NCBI GenBank assembly: GCA_003134995.1
Contig: PLDC01000014.1
Coordinates: forward strand, 62,001 to 126,000
From: Acidobacteriaceae bacterium
GTDB lineage: Bacteria > Acidobacteriota > Terriglobia > Terriglobales > Acidobacteriaceae
Direction: 5' to 3'
DNA length: 64,000 nt
A program made the translations under genes and the position numbers. A model generated the notes under the pieces. The model was not told the DNA's origin. It worked only from the letters and a program-made list of their open reading frames with translations, and made no database searches. Positions 35,428 through 42,649 of this stretch are shown one piece after another (the stretch's first letter is position 1; each line of letters starts with the position of its first letter).

Positions 35428-36024
35428 ATGTCTGTCAGAGAAAAAGACGACCCTGCCCTATACACGAAAATTCAGGAGCAAAACCTCCTCCGGCAATATG
35501 ACCTGTTATCAAATTGCATCGAAATTGGCCTGAAAAAGGGCATCGAGGCATTCGATAAATACACGCTGTGGGCACTGAACTACGCAGCGGTTTCGAACAT
35601 CTGCCAGCTGGGTGGGCGCTACCGCGAGGGACCTATCAGAGTTGGGAACCACTTGCCACCGCATTTCCACGATGTGCCCAAGCTCATGGATGCGTTCTTT
35701 TCACTCATTCATGAAAATTGGACTATCGTCGATCATCCGACGACCCTTGCAGCGTTTGCCTTGTGGAATCTCAACTGGATACACCCGTTTGTAGAGGGCA
35801 ACGGCAGAACGGCGAGAGCAGCTTGCTATTACCTGATCTGCCTAAAACAAGGGCGAATCCTGGGCGGGAAGAAAACTGTCCCTGAGCGAATTCGTGAGGA
35901 CCGAGCCCCTTATATTGCCGGACTGCAAGCGGCAGACCGCGCCTACGAAAAAGGCCAATACGATGTTACCGAGTTGGCCAAATATCTGGCAGGACTCTTG
36001 AAAGGACAGCTTTCCGAACCCTGA
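35428..36024 (+). CDS. Fic-family protein (AMP-transferase fold)
   Basis: 198 aa. The active-site motif [12 protein letters not shown] (119-130) matches HPFxxGNGRxxR, so the catalytic His is intact. The flap region upstream ([17 protein letters not shown]) and helices fit the core Fic domain. Such proteins transfer AMP or other nucleotide parts to Ser/Thr/Tyr hydroxyls of targets, often as toxins. No inhibitory helix motif is seen within the protein. It probably forms an operon with the 70-aa gene and ends in a terminator. Confidence 0.93.
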   Translation: MSVREKDDPALYTKIQEQNLLRQYDLLSNCIEIGLKKGIEAFDKYTLWALNYAAVSNICQLGGRYREGPIRVGNHLPPHFHDVPKLMDAFFSLIHENWTIVDHPTTLAAFALWNLNWIHPFVEGNGRTARAACYYLICLKQGRILGGKKTVPERIREDRAPYIAGLQAADRAYEKGQYDVTELAKYLAGLLKGQLSEP

Positions 36025-36049
36025 CGGGCTCTAGGCTCTGGAGCGATAG

Positions 36050-36074
36050 GCCCCGAGTGATCTTCGGGGCTTTT
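36050..36074 (+). terminator. Rho-independent terminator after fic
   Basis: GCCCCGA-gtgatct-TCGGGGC stem followed by TTTTGCTTTT, 26 bases past the fic stop. Confidence 0.8.
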
Positions 36075-36104
36075 GCTTTTCGCAGAATCGCCGAGCTGGA
36101 ATCC

Positions 36105-36344
36105 TCATCGGATCTGCGGAATCGCAGGAACTGGCAGGTCCTCTTCTGCAGAGGCGGCCGCGAAGGCAATCGCGGCCTGAACATCCTCAGCCTTCAGGGC
36201 TGGAAAATCAGCGAGGATCGCCTCGATAGGATCGCCAACGGCCAAGCTGGCCAGCACTGTACGAAGCGCAACCCGAGTGCCCCGGAGAGCCGGCTCGCCG
36301 CCGCAAATCTGCGGGTCTCTTACGATCCTGTCCTCGTGCTTCAT
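36105..36344 (-). CDS. DUF433 domain protein (VapB45-like antitoxin type)
   Basis: 79 aa. RIVRDPQICGGEPALRGTRV and the helical remainder (LASLAVGDPIEAILADFPAL, EDVQAAIAFAA) are the DUF433 signature, a winged HTH usually encoded beside a DUF5615 PIN-like toxin. Here the space downstream is only about 80 bases and holds the fic terminator, so the toxin is absent. AAGGG 10 bases upstream supports the start at MKHEDR. Confidence 0.9.
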   Translation of the reverse strand: MKHEDRIVRDPQICGGEPALRGTRVALRTVLASLAVGDPIEAILADFPALKAEDVQAAIAFAAASAEEDLPVPAIPQIR

Positions 36345-36451
36345 CGGCGGATAACCCTTATCCCGAGCCGTCGTCTTCCCGCACATCGTACTCTACCGCA
36401 AACTTAATCTACTTTGACTCATCCCTCCACCCTTTTGATAATCAACAAGTA

Positions 36452-36481
36452 ACCCGTAATCTCATTCGGTGTACCCGTAAT
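36452..36481 (+). promoter_or_regulatory. paired ACCCGTAAT operator boxes over the XRE start
   Basis: ACCCGTAAT occurs at 36452-36460 and again at 36473-36481, exactly 21 bp apart. The second box contains the ATG of the XRE gene. TAATCTCATT and AATGAGACTA also face each other as imperfect dyads. The same box forms a perfect palindrome at 38519-38539. This layout resembles the C-boxes of restriction-modification controller proteins, whose mRNAs are often leaderless. Confidence 0.65.
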
Positions 36482-36749
36482 GAGACTACGGCCCAAAATA
36501 GGTCGTTTGCCAAAGAAAGCAGAACCCGACCTTCGGACCAAATTCGGCCGCCGTGTCCGCGCGCTCCGCGAGGCGCGAGGCCTGACTCAAGAGCAACTGG
36601 CAGAACGAGCTGAGATCTCTGTGGACTTCCTCAGTCTAATTGAACGCGGCCGTAATTCACCCTCGTTTGAGAACCTTGAGTCGTTGGCGCGTGCCCTGGG
36701 ATTGGCTGTAGCTTCTCTCTTCACATTTTCGCAGGCGGATAGCCGATGA
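36480..36749 (+). CDS. XRE-family HTH regulator, C-protein-like
   Basis: 89 aa, the size of restriction-modification controller proteins. HTH: FGRRVRALREARGLTQEQLA, ERAEISVDFLSLIERGRNSP, SFENLESLARALGLAVASLF. No SD precedes the ATG, which instead lies in an ACCCGTAAT box, consistent with a leaderless, self-controlled transcript. Its stop overlaps the start of the next small ORF (ATGA), and a nuclease-like gene follows. The likely role is timing expression of the neighbouring nuclease/methyltransferase genes; this is inference from layout. Confidence 0.88.
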   Translation: MRLRPKIGRLPKKAEPDLRTKFGRRVRALREARGLTQEQLAERAEISVDFLSLIERGRNSPSFENLESLARALGLAVASLFTFSQADSR

Positions 36750-36892
36750 AGCTGAACGGCACCTTCACTCTTATAGACAGGGGACGCATCGCGGAGGGCT
36801 CGGAGTGGGCAGAGTCTCACGGCGCCATTGTGCGCGCGATATTAGCGATGTCGTGGAAGCCGGAAAGCGCGGGCTTTCGAATCCCTCGGTGA
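36746..36892 (+). CDS. 48-aa ORF translationally coupled to XRE gene
   Basis: Its ATG overlaps the XRE stop as ATGA; it reads MKLNGTFTLIDRGRIAEGSE and ends SAGFRIPR. It is short and ends 12 bases before the nuclease-like gene. It may be a genuine small partner or the stump of a truncated gene. No family assigned. Confidence 0.5.
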   Translation: MKLNGTFTLIDRGRIAEGSEWAESHGAIVRAILAMSWKPESAGFRIPR

Positions 36893-36904
36893 CGGTCTGA
36901 ACGA

Positions 36905-37813
36905 ATGGCGAACCCTTACAAATCGCAAGTAATCGAGCTGCTGCGAAAGCGCTTTGGGGAGATACGAAAAATAAAGGGCAGCGAATCGCTGTTCGTGGTC
37001 GGGGATGAAGCGGCGCGGGTCTACTTTCGCTATTCAAAACTTTACCCCGGCGGACGGACGTTTTTTGGGCTCCGCGAGGTCGACCTTCGACAGCTTGAAG
37101 GGCACAATGCGTACCTGTGCTTCCTGCTTGACGACGGCTCGCCTCCCCTTTTCCTCCCCTACGCGGACTTCGAGGAGGTTTTCCACAACGCTGAAACGGC
37201 AAAGGATGGACAGTACAAGGTTCAGCTTTATAAGGACGGTGGGCTGCAGCTTTATGTTGCCCGACAGGGGCGCTTCAACGTCGAGGGATACGTCGGATTA
37301 GGGGCCCTTGAAGGCGCGATGGACCCCGGCCGATTACGTCAAGCCCGAGCGTTGTCGCACTCACAGGTACAGACGCTCCTGGCCGGCATCGGACACTCGA
37401 AGGGCTACGACGTCTGTGTGCCGGAGAGCGACGTCGGCAGACTCGACTGGTCTCTGACGGCGCGATTCCCACTCCGGCCGTCGCCGCCGGCGGGCTTCGA
37501 GCGAGTCCGGGCCATTTTGACGGAGATTGACGTAATGTGGGTGGCAAGCGGCGGTAACAAAATAGAGGGCCTCTACGAGGTCGAACACTCCACCCCCGTT
37601 TACTCGGGGCTCCTGCGTTTCAACGATATTCTCCTGACCGACCCGAAGGTCTCGCGGTTTTCGATAGTGTCCAACGACAGACGGCGCGATTTGTTCTCGC
37701 GGCAGTTGTTTCGCCCAACGTTTAAAAAGAGCGGGCTAGCCGAGCTGTGCAGTTTCCTCGAATATGCAAACGTGTTCGAGTGGCATCAACGTTGCAGGCA
37801 AACCACCGTGTGA
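36905..37813 (+). CDS. predicted PD-(D/E)XK-type nuclease (restriction-endonuclease candidate)
   Basis: 302 aa. The C-terminal half has the layout LSHSQVQTLLAGIGHSKGYD, then LTEIDVMWVASGG, GLYEVEHSTPVYSGLLRFND, and SIVSNDRRRDLFSRQLFRPT. I associate this D...ExE pattern with a group of uncharacterised restriction-like nucleases; the ExE pair recalls BamHI rather than the usual ExK. The N-terminal half is unrecognised. It follows a C-protein-like regulator and precedes a broken methyltransferase gene. The catalytic assignment is inference. Confidence 0.65.
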   Translation: MANPYKSQVIELLRKRFGEIRKIKGSESLFVVGDEAARVYFRYSKLYPGGRTFFGLREVDLRQLEGHNAYLCFLLDDGSPPLFLPYADFEEVFHNAETAKDGQYKVQLYKDGGLQLYVARQGRFNVEGYVGLGALEGAMDPGRLRQARALSHSQVQTLLAGIGHSKGYDVCVPESDVGRLDWSLTARFPLRPSPPAGFERVRAILTEIDVMWVASGGNKIEGLYEVEHSTPVYSGLLRFNDILLTDPKVSRFSIVSNDRRRDLFSRQLFRPTFKKSGLAELCSFLEYANVFEWHQRCRQTTV

Positions 37814-37839
37814 GAAATCCATTACCGGAGGAGGAAATA

Positions 37840-38058
37840 ATGAAGCGCTGGCTTGTCGTTGTTGAGGGTGACATCGAACCTCGACTTGAAGGGCCCTTCA
37901 GGAGCGAAAGGAAGCGAATTGCCGCCGCCAGGGCGCACCGCGAGGATGATCCCGAAAAGCGCGATGGACTATTCGGGCTAGACATCAACGCGTCGGGTTC
38001 GCCCGAGATCTACGCCTTCGCCTCCTGCGAGGTCAGCCCCGAAAACGACGCGACGTGA
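37840..38058 (+). CDS. small hypothetical protein
   Basis: 72 aa, MKRWLVVVEGDIEPRLEGPF onward, ending SPEIYAFASCEVSPEN. A strong GGAGGAGG SD sits 5 bases before the ATG, favouring it over the in-frame start in the preceding gene. An N-terminal beta strand, a basic helix (FRSERKRIAAARAHRED) and a C-terminal beta part suggest a compact soluble fold. Found 26 bases after the nuclease-like gene, probably in the same operon. Function unknown. Confidence 0.72.
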   Translation: MKRWLVVVEGDIEPRLEGPFRSERKRIAAARAHREDDPEKRDGLFGLDINASGSPEIYAFASCEVSPENDAT

Positions 38059-38077
38059 GCCGTGTTCTTAGGAGCTA

Positions 38078-38509
38078 CTACAGGCGCTCAGTAGTCTGGT
38101 ACGTTACGTCTTTGCCGCAGTGTCGGCACGCCTGAATGGGAATGCGCACGGCATCGCGAATCGAAGACGCGGGGCGTCTGGCCTTTGACGTAGTACAGCA
38201 TGCCATAGTGGCTCGGCGATAGTCGGTTTGGTATCGGTCGGCTGTGAGCCTTATCTTCGGGAGGTTGTACACGAAGAGGCTCCCCCCGGGGGCCAACACC
38301 CTGGTGGCTTCCTTTAACCACGCCTTGCTCCATTCAAGGTACTTCTCTTCTGGAAGATCGTTAGACCCTGAGCGGCCATATTTCTTGTTCAGGTTGAAGG
38401 GAGGGTCAGCGAAGAAAGTGTGGACAGAACCGGTCCTTAGCGATTGTAGAACTTCTAGGCAGTCTCCCTTAAAGAGTTGCCCGAGTTCCGTTTGATGGAC
38501 TAATTCCAT
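38078..38509 (-). pseudogene. decayed beta-class DNA methyltransferase gene
   Basis: Starts MELVHQTELGQLFKGDCLEV; motif IV is DPPFNLNKKYG (35-45) and SLFVYNLPK follows. Then the family text continues in another frame (PSHYGMLYYVKGQTPRVFD), shifts back (AVRIPIQACRHCGKDV) and stops. About 35 residues are missing after NLPK, and the entire C-terminal part with the SAM-binding FGGSGT motif is gone. The gene therefore cannot yield an active enzyme. Its start lies 10 bases from a perfect ACCCGTAATA palindrome. Confidence 0.8.
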
Positions 38510-38518
38510 GGTCGTAAT

Positions 38519-38539
38519 ACCCGTAATATTATTACGGGT
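38519..38539. promoter_or_regulatory. perfect 21-bp palindrome with ACCCGTAATA arms
   Basis: Arms ACCCGTAATA and TATTACGGGT are exact reverse complements around one T, 9 bases from the methyltransferase ATG (minus strand) and 8 bases from the HigA stop. The arm is the same box found twice at the XRE start (36452, 36473). Probable binding site of the XRE regulator. Confidence 0.7.
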
Positions 38540-38547
38540 TCGCGCCG

Positions 38548-38853
38548 TTAGCAAGTCACGATTGGTCGTGTGGTGGATGCAACATGTGGAAATCTCGGCA
38601 CCGCCGGTTGCCGTCCCTGCCGCGCCCGCCACAGGTCGTACTGCGACTGCATGTTCATCCACAGCTCTGGCGTAGTGCCCAGGGCGGCCGACAGGCGGAT
38701 GGCCATGGCGGCGGAGATTCCGGCCTTGCCGTTCAGCACGCGCGATAGCGTCACGCGTGTAGTCCGCAGATGGGCTGCTGCGGTGGTCACGGCCAGGTCT
38801 CCCAGATATTCGCGAAGAACCAGACCCGGATGGGAAGGATTGTGCATTGGCAT
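38548..38853 (-). CDS. higA: HigA-family antitoxin (orphan)
   Basis: 101 aa. HigA/VapI HTH: HPGLVLREYLGDLAVTTAAA, HLRTTRVTLSRVLNGKAGIS, and the ending GTTPELWMNMQSQYDLWRAR. AAGGAG 5 bases before the ATG. HigA normally neutralises the RelE-fold HigB toxin, encoded just upstream; here the upstream 350 bases show no HigB frame or its C-terminal motif, so the antitoxin is solitary. It may act as a stand-alone repressor. Confidence 0.92.
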   Translation of the reverse strand: MPMHNPSHPGLVLREYLGDLAVTTAAAHLRTTRVTLSRVLNGKAGISAAMAIRLSAALGTTPELWMNMQSQYDLWRARQGRQPAVPRFPHVASTTRPIVTC

Positions 38854-39207
38854 TGACGCTCCTTCGGCTTAATGAACGGCTCTATTTAGTTTATCGCGAC
38901 ATGCGTCGAGCGAGTCGAAGGTTGTGGCGATTCGAAGGAAGGCATACCTCAGGCGCTAAAGCGCGACCCTCTTGCAGCAGCGCAACGGCACGACTGAACG
39001 TCGTGCCCTTCCCGATCCTCGTCGCGCTCTTTCCGATCCCCTTTCTCATCTCGCGGTTCCTCATCCCTGATTCCCATTTTGGGATCGTTCCCGCTTTTTT
39101 CTTATAATTTTCTTGCCTTCGTTTGCAAATAGCTATTCAATAAATAGATGAGGCGGCGTTCGCGAGTTTTTCCACGAATGCCGCCTTTTTCGTTCTGAGG
39201 TGGGTAG
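38854..39207. other. 354-base region upstream of higA with repeat fragments
   Basis: No HigB-like frame in either strand. It contains a GGCACGAC-tgaac-GTCGTGCC hairpin near 38990, the words caggcgctaaagcgc (mosaic repeat class), an A/T-rich stretch near 39100 that could hold a promoter, and the terminator at 39150-39190. Confidence 0.55.
39150..39190 (+). terminator. terminator-like hairpin upstream of PD-(D/E)XK gene
   Basis: AGGCGGCGTTCG pairs with CGAATGCCGCCT (one G-T) and is followed by TTTTTC. It ends only 18 bases before the next ATG, so it may be an attenuator in that gene's leader. Confidence 0.65.
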
Positions 39208-39741
39208 ATGAAGAAGCGGAACAAGCGGAAGCTGAAAATCCCAGACAAGAAACTCCGCGGCGAGTGGGCTGAGATGCATTTCATGGTGCGCGCGACCGAC
39301 CATGACCTGCCGGTGAGCAGGCCTTGGGGAGATTCGAGGAGCTATGACTTTGTTGTGGGATGGCCGGGACATTTTAAGGCGGTGCAAGTGAAATCCACCA
39401 CGTTCGAAGTGGAGGAGGGTTACGTCTGTAGCGTAAGTGGCCACCAGCCGTATCCGCCGGGCTCGTTTGATTTCCTCGCGGCTTACGTTATTTTCGAAGA
39501 CGCCTGGTACATCATTCCTGCGGAAAAAGTTGAGGGCTTAACAAAGCTAACGCTCTTCCCGCAGTCGGGAAGGTCGAAGTACGAGAAGTATCGCGAGGCG
39601 TGGCATCTGCTCCTTCGAGACGCGGACGCCGAGCCGGGACACGTTGATGATATCCAGGGATGCGCGGAGGAATTTCCGACGGAATGGGCTGAAGCCGGAG
39701 CAGAAACATCGTTGCTGACTGACGGCTCCCTCGGAGGCTGA
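39208..39741 (+). CDS. PD-(D/E)XK endonuclease of the PF11645 type
   Basis: 177 aa. KLRGEWAEMHFMVRATDHDL (the helix with the first Glu), SRPWGDSRSYDFVVGW (Asp), and FKAVQVKST (QxK) give the full PD-(D/E)XK active site, followed by DFLAAYVIFEDAWYIIPAE. The family was first described with cyanobacterial group I introns and is common as a stand-alone gene in Acidobacteriota. SD GAGGTGGG. It is bracketed by terminator hairpins on both sides, so it forms an isolated cassette; no intron is recognisable nearby. Confidence 0.85.
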   Translation: MKKRNKRKLKIPDKKLRGEWAEMHFMVRATDHDLPVSRPWGDSRSYDFVVGWPGHFKAVQVKSTTFEVEEGYVCSVSGHQPYPPGSFDFLAAYVIFEDAWYIIPAEKVEGLTKLTLFPQSGRSKYEKYREAWHLLLRDADAEPGHVDDIQGCAEEFPTEWAEAGAETSLLTDGSLGG

Positions 39742-39766
39742 AGCGCGGTTGATTTCTCTACGTTTT

Positions 39767-39794
39767 ACGGCGCGGCCTGAAGCCGCGCCGTTTT
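39767..39794 (+). terminator. Rho-independent terminator of PD-(D/E)XK gene
   Basis: ACGGCGCGGC-ctgaa-GCCGCGCCGT, a perfect 10-bp stem followed by TTTT, 25 bases past the stop. Confidence 0.88.
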
Positions 39795-40011
39795 CAATAC
39801 AAGCGCCGAGTGCTTCGTTAGTTCCGTTTGGGATTTCGTCCACCGTTTTCCTCAAGCTTCCACAAGGAAGTCTCGTCGTCCACAGCTTCTGCACAACGGA
39901 GAATAGTTTTTCTGTTGCGGGCCGCGGCATTCAGGAACACAGTGGGTTCAGCGAATACGTGGCAATTCTCAAAGCTTGCCGATTGATGATTGCGGTGACG
40001 CCGGTGGCAGA

Positions 40012-40455
40012 CTGGCAATTCTCGAGGGTGAATTGCCAGGGGAAATTCGGAAACGCGCGCGAGTGCGTGCCGATGCCCGGGCATTGCGGCCTCCTCCACA
40101 GTGCGCTCTTTGGGCGAACTGGGCCGTTGGCTAGCCGCAGAGGTTGCAGAGAAGTGATTCTCTGAATCACGCTTCTGCCGCCAGTGCCGGTAAATGTGGC
40201 ACTCGTAATTTTTTGCGAGCGCTGTCGGACCGGTACCGTCATCTCGCCGCTCCTAAGCGGCGGGAAGGCAAGACGAGGGATCCACGAACGATGCGGTACC
40301 GATGGCTGGTCGGTACCGCATTTGTTTTTTTGCCGCCGCTCATGCGGCGAGAAAATTCAGGCTACGCTTGGAATCAGTGCGGCCTTTTCCGATGATCTGA
40401 AATCAACACCGAAATCGAATCGGCGGACAAGAGCGTCCGCAGTCAGGCTGCGGAC
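40012..40455. other. gene-less stretch with seven stable hairpins
   Basis: From 39795 to 40442 no supported ORF exists. Hairpins: 40012-40039 (CTGGCAATTC, perfect 10 bp), 40151-40175 (GAAGTGATTC/GAATCAC-CTTC), 40183-40214 (AGTGCC/GGCACT then six T), 40245-40262 (CGCCGCT/AGCGGCG), 40291-40331 (ATGCGGTACCGA perfect 12 bp, then a T-run), 40334-40349 (CGCCGC/GCGGCG) and 40435-40455 (GTCCGCAG/CTGCGGAC, overlapping the end of the next gene). Two have terminator tails on the plus strand. This fits one or more small RNAs or a repeat cluster. Confidence 0.5.
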
Positions 40456-41342
40456 TGTTGTTGATAGGCCGGGACGAAGGACTCGGCCACGAAGTTTTCG
40501 TAGGATGTTGGCGTGGTGTTGCGGGAGGTGCGTGGTTCGAGTGCCCGCATGTATCCCGAGTTGAGTGAGCCGCACATTTCTAGAAGCAGGCCGACGAACT
40601 GGTCGGACATTCCCATTTGAACCATGGCGACTCGAATCTGGTCGTCGGGCGGATTGACGTACTTGAGATCGGGTTTGCCGATCGCCTTGCCGATGATGGT
40701 GGCGACTTCGTTGTAATCGAGATCGCGTTCACCCAGCAGTTCGCGAGTCTGCTTGCCGCGGAAAGCCAGGCTCACGAGTGCGTCGGCGGCTGCCGCTCCG
40801 ATGTCGCGAGAGGCGATCATGGTGAGTTTGAGATCGGGGCGAATGGGCCCGATCGCTGCGCCGGCAGCGCGAATGGCTCCAACCTGGCCTAGAGTATTTT
40901 CCATAAAATATCCGGCACGCAGATGGAGTACGTTCGCGGTATCGATGTGGTTGAGTTTTTGCTCGAGGTTGTGGAGGCCGACGACGGGGCCGGTTCCGTG
41001 GGCTTTATCGGCCCCGATGCTGCTGAGAGAAACGATATTTTTGATGCCTGTGTTTTTTACGGCGGCCGCGATGGCGTCGCTGACACGCTCCTCGTAACCG
41101 AGAGGGTCGGTGCTGGCGGGGTTGGGCGGAATCATTACGTAGGCTGCGTCAGCGTGGTTGAAGGCTTTGGTGATGGCGGCTGCATCGGTGAGGTCGCCGA
41201 CAAAAATCTCAGCACCCTGCGCCGCGTGAGACTGTAAGTGAGTTGCGTTTCTGCCGACGACGCGAACCTTTTGCTGGCGGGCTAGAAGATTCTGCGCCAC
41301 GATGTGTCCGGTGTTGCCGCTTGCTCCTAGAACTACGTACAT
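40443..41342 (-). CDS. NmrA-like NAD(P)-binding oxidoreductase
   Basis: 299 aa from MYVVLGASGNTG. Atypical SDR with GASGNTG nucleotide motif, VRVVGRNATHL, GDLTDAAAI and LSSIGADK. The C-terminal part includes a substrate lid. The family covers NAD(P)-sensing proteins and quinone/NADPH reductases (QOR2/YwnB types). GGAGG 5 bases before the ATG fixes the start; the upstream in-frame ATG lacks an SD. Monocistronic. Confidence 0.9.
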   Translation of the reverse strand: MYVVLGASGNTGHIVAQNLLARQQKVRVVGRNATHLQSHAAQGAEIFVGDLTDAAAITKAFNHADAAYVMIPPNPASTDPLGYEERVSDAIAAAVKNTGIKNIVSLSSIGADKAHGTGPVVGLHNLEQKLNHIDTANVLHLRAGYFMENTLGQVGAIRAAGAAIGPIRPDLKLTMIASRDIGAAAADALVSLAFRGKQTRELLGERDLDYNEVATIIGKAIGKPDLKYVNPPDDQIRVAMVQMGMSDQFVGLLLEMCGSLNSGYMRALEPRTSRNTTPTSYENFVAESFVPAYQQQSAA

Positions 41343-41555
41343 AGTGACCTCCATTGTTAGGTTGGATGCGGGGGAGAGGGATTGGACTCCGAGGGAGGCC
41401 GACCTGTTCAGAAATGAGCGCGGCCGTGCTAGATCAAGTTGCACCGGGCTCTACAAGGAACTGACTGGAAAGACTGACGCACAAGAACCGTTTTAGGAAT
41501 AACTCACATCGATTGAAACGCGGGAGGCGGGCGACACATTAGCCCGCCTTCTTTG

Positions 41556-42128
41556 TCAAGTCAGATCCCACCGCACAACAACACGATAGAGTATAAATTT
41601 GAATGCTTCCCAGATGCAGCGGAATAAGCAGAATGTTCTCGCTGCTGTCCACCAATTTCGCTTCATGTACTGTGCAACGCTTCCATAGGTGACGCAGTGA
41701 ACGTGTTCCGGTTTTTCGTGAGCTATGTCTTCGTTGTCACCCAACTTGCTTAACCATCCGCCACCAAAGAATCGCTGCCTTGCCATGTGTGTAACGCCGA
41801 CCGCATCCGCATAGATAGCAATCTTCTGATAGCCAAGCTCAAAACCAGAATCGTTGCACGCTTGATAACCAAACCTTCTCTGAAACATATCCATAAAATC
41901 CACCACAGGAACCGGGGTGAACACAGGATACTTCTGGAATCCAGGCGGCTAGTAAAATGTTGGATGATCCCACGGCCACCACTTGCGATCCGTTCGGCAG
42001 GCGGCCCAAGCGATGCACTGGTAGCCGTTATCCTGCGGACTCTTGATTGACCACTTAGCGTTTGGGAGATGAGTAAATTCCGGATACAACATAGTGCGGG
42101 CTTCGGCTGCACTTCGGAATACGATCAT
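41556..42128 (-). pseudogene. DUF7689-like gene interrupted by an amber codon
   Basis: From ATG 42128 the frame reads AKWSIKSPQDNGYQCIAWAA, CRTDRKWWPWDHPTFY, then TAG (41951-41949), then PPGFQKYPVFTPVPVVDFMD, ARQRFFGGGWLSKLGDNEDI and YGSVAQYMKRN. Trp (TGG) is expected at the TAG, so one G-to-A change split the gene. The C-terminus carries an extra hydrophobic tail (CIWEAFKFILYRVVV). It follows its presumed partner by 2 bases. Read-through or a downstream GTG restart could give partial product. Confidence 0.78.
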
Positions 42129-42130
42129 CC

Positions 42131-42646
42131 TTACAGTCGTCCTTCAACCTCACCCCATCTTATCCATGCAGCAGTTATCTTGTCTGTTCGCCCATAGTCT
42201 TTGGGGTTGATTGGATTGTGCTGCGTCAGGTAACTAAGAGCCAATGACCATTCCCTGTGGCTGTCTTTCAGGTCGTGCAACATGAAGCGAATAATATCTC
42301 GCTTGTTCTTGGAACTTTCTGCGCTCATTCCAAGAATAGCCTGATAGCTGGGGTGCATCATTTTCTGGAGCGGAGACGACATGTGGGCGGTCTCTCTGCC
42401 CCATTTCTCTGCCTCTTCATGGAATCGTTGCTCAAGAGTTTTCTTGTTTTCTTCTACCGCAGGCGCCGCCTCGACATTGCAGTCGTCCGCAAGGCACACC
42501 TCCGCGGCAGACCGATTTTGCTCCAACATTTCGACAAGCAATCTGCTGAGCGGTTCCCCGCCCCAGTACGGTTTGGGGGTGGGGCACCATCCCATTAAGT
42601 CGATCTCTTCGGCCCGTATAATGGTTGGACAGAGCGCGTCTGGCAT
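42131..42646 (-). CDS. hypothetical protein paired with DUF7689 gene
   Basis: 171 aa. The C-terminal half, HPSYQAILGMSAESSKNKRD, HDLKDSHREWSLALSYLTQH and NPINPKDYGRTD, is a recognisable conserved pattern often encoded next to DUF7689-type genes. The N-terminal half (Cys/Trp-rich WCPTPKPYWGG) looks unrelated. No signal peptide. The role is unknown; the gene pair is a mobile accessory type in many phyla. Co-transcribed with the interrupted downstream gene. Confidence 0.75.
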   Translation of the reverse strand: MPDALCPTIIRAEEIDLMGWCPTPKPYWGGEPLSRLLVEMLEQNRSAAEVCLADDCNVEAAPAVEENKKTLEQRFHEEAEKWGRETAHMSSPLQKMMHPSYQAILGMSAESSKNKRDIIRFMLHDLKDSHREWSLALSYLTQHNPINPKDYGRTDKITAAWIRWGEVEGRL

Positions 42647-42649
42647 GAT

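Noticed and set aside
38854-39207. HigB toxin upstream of higA
   Set aside because: No frame gives the RelE-like motifs or a plausible 90-residue protein; only repeats and a terminator are present.
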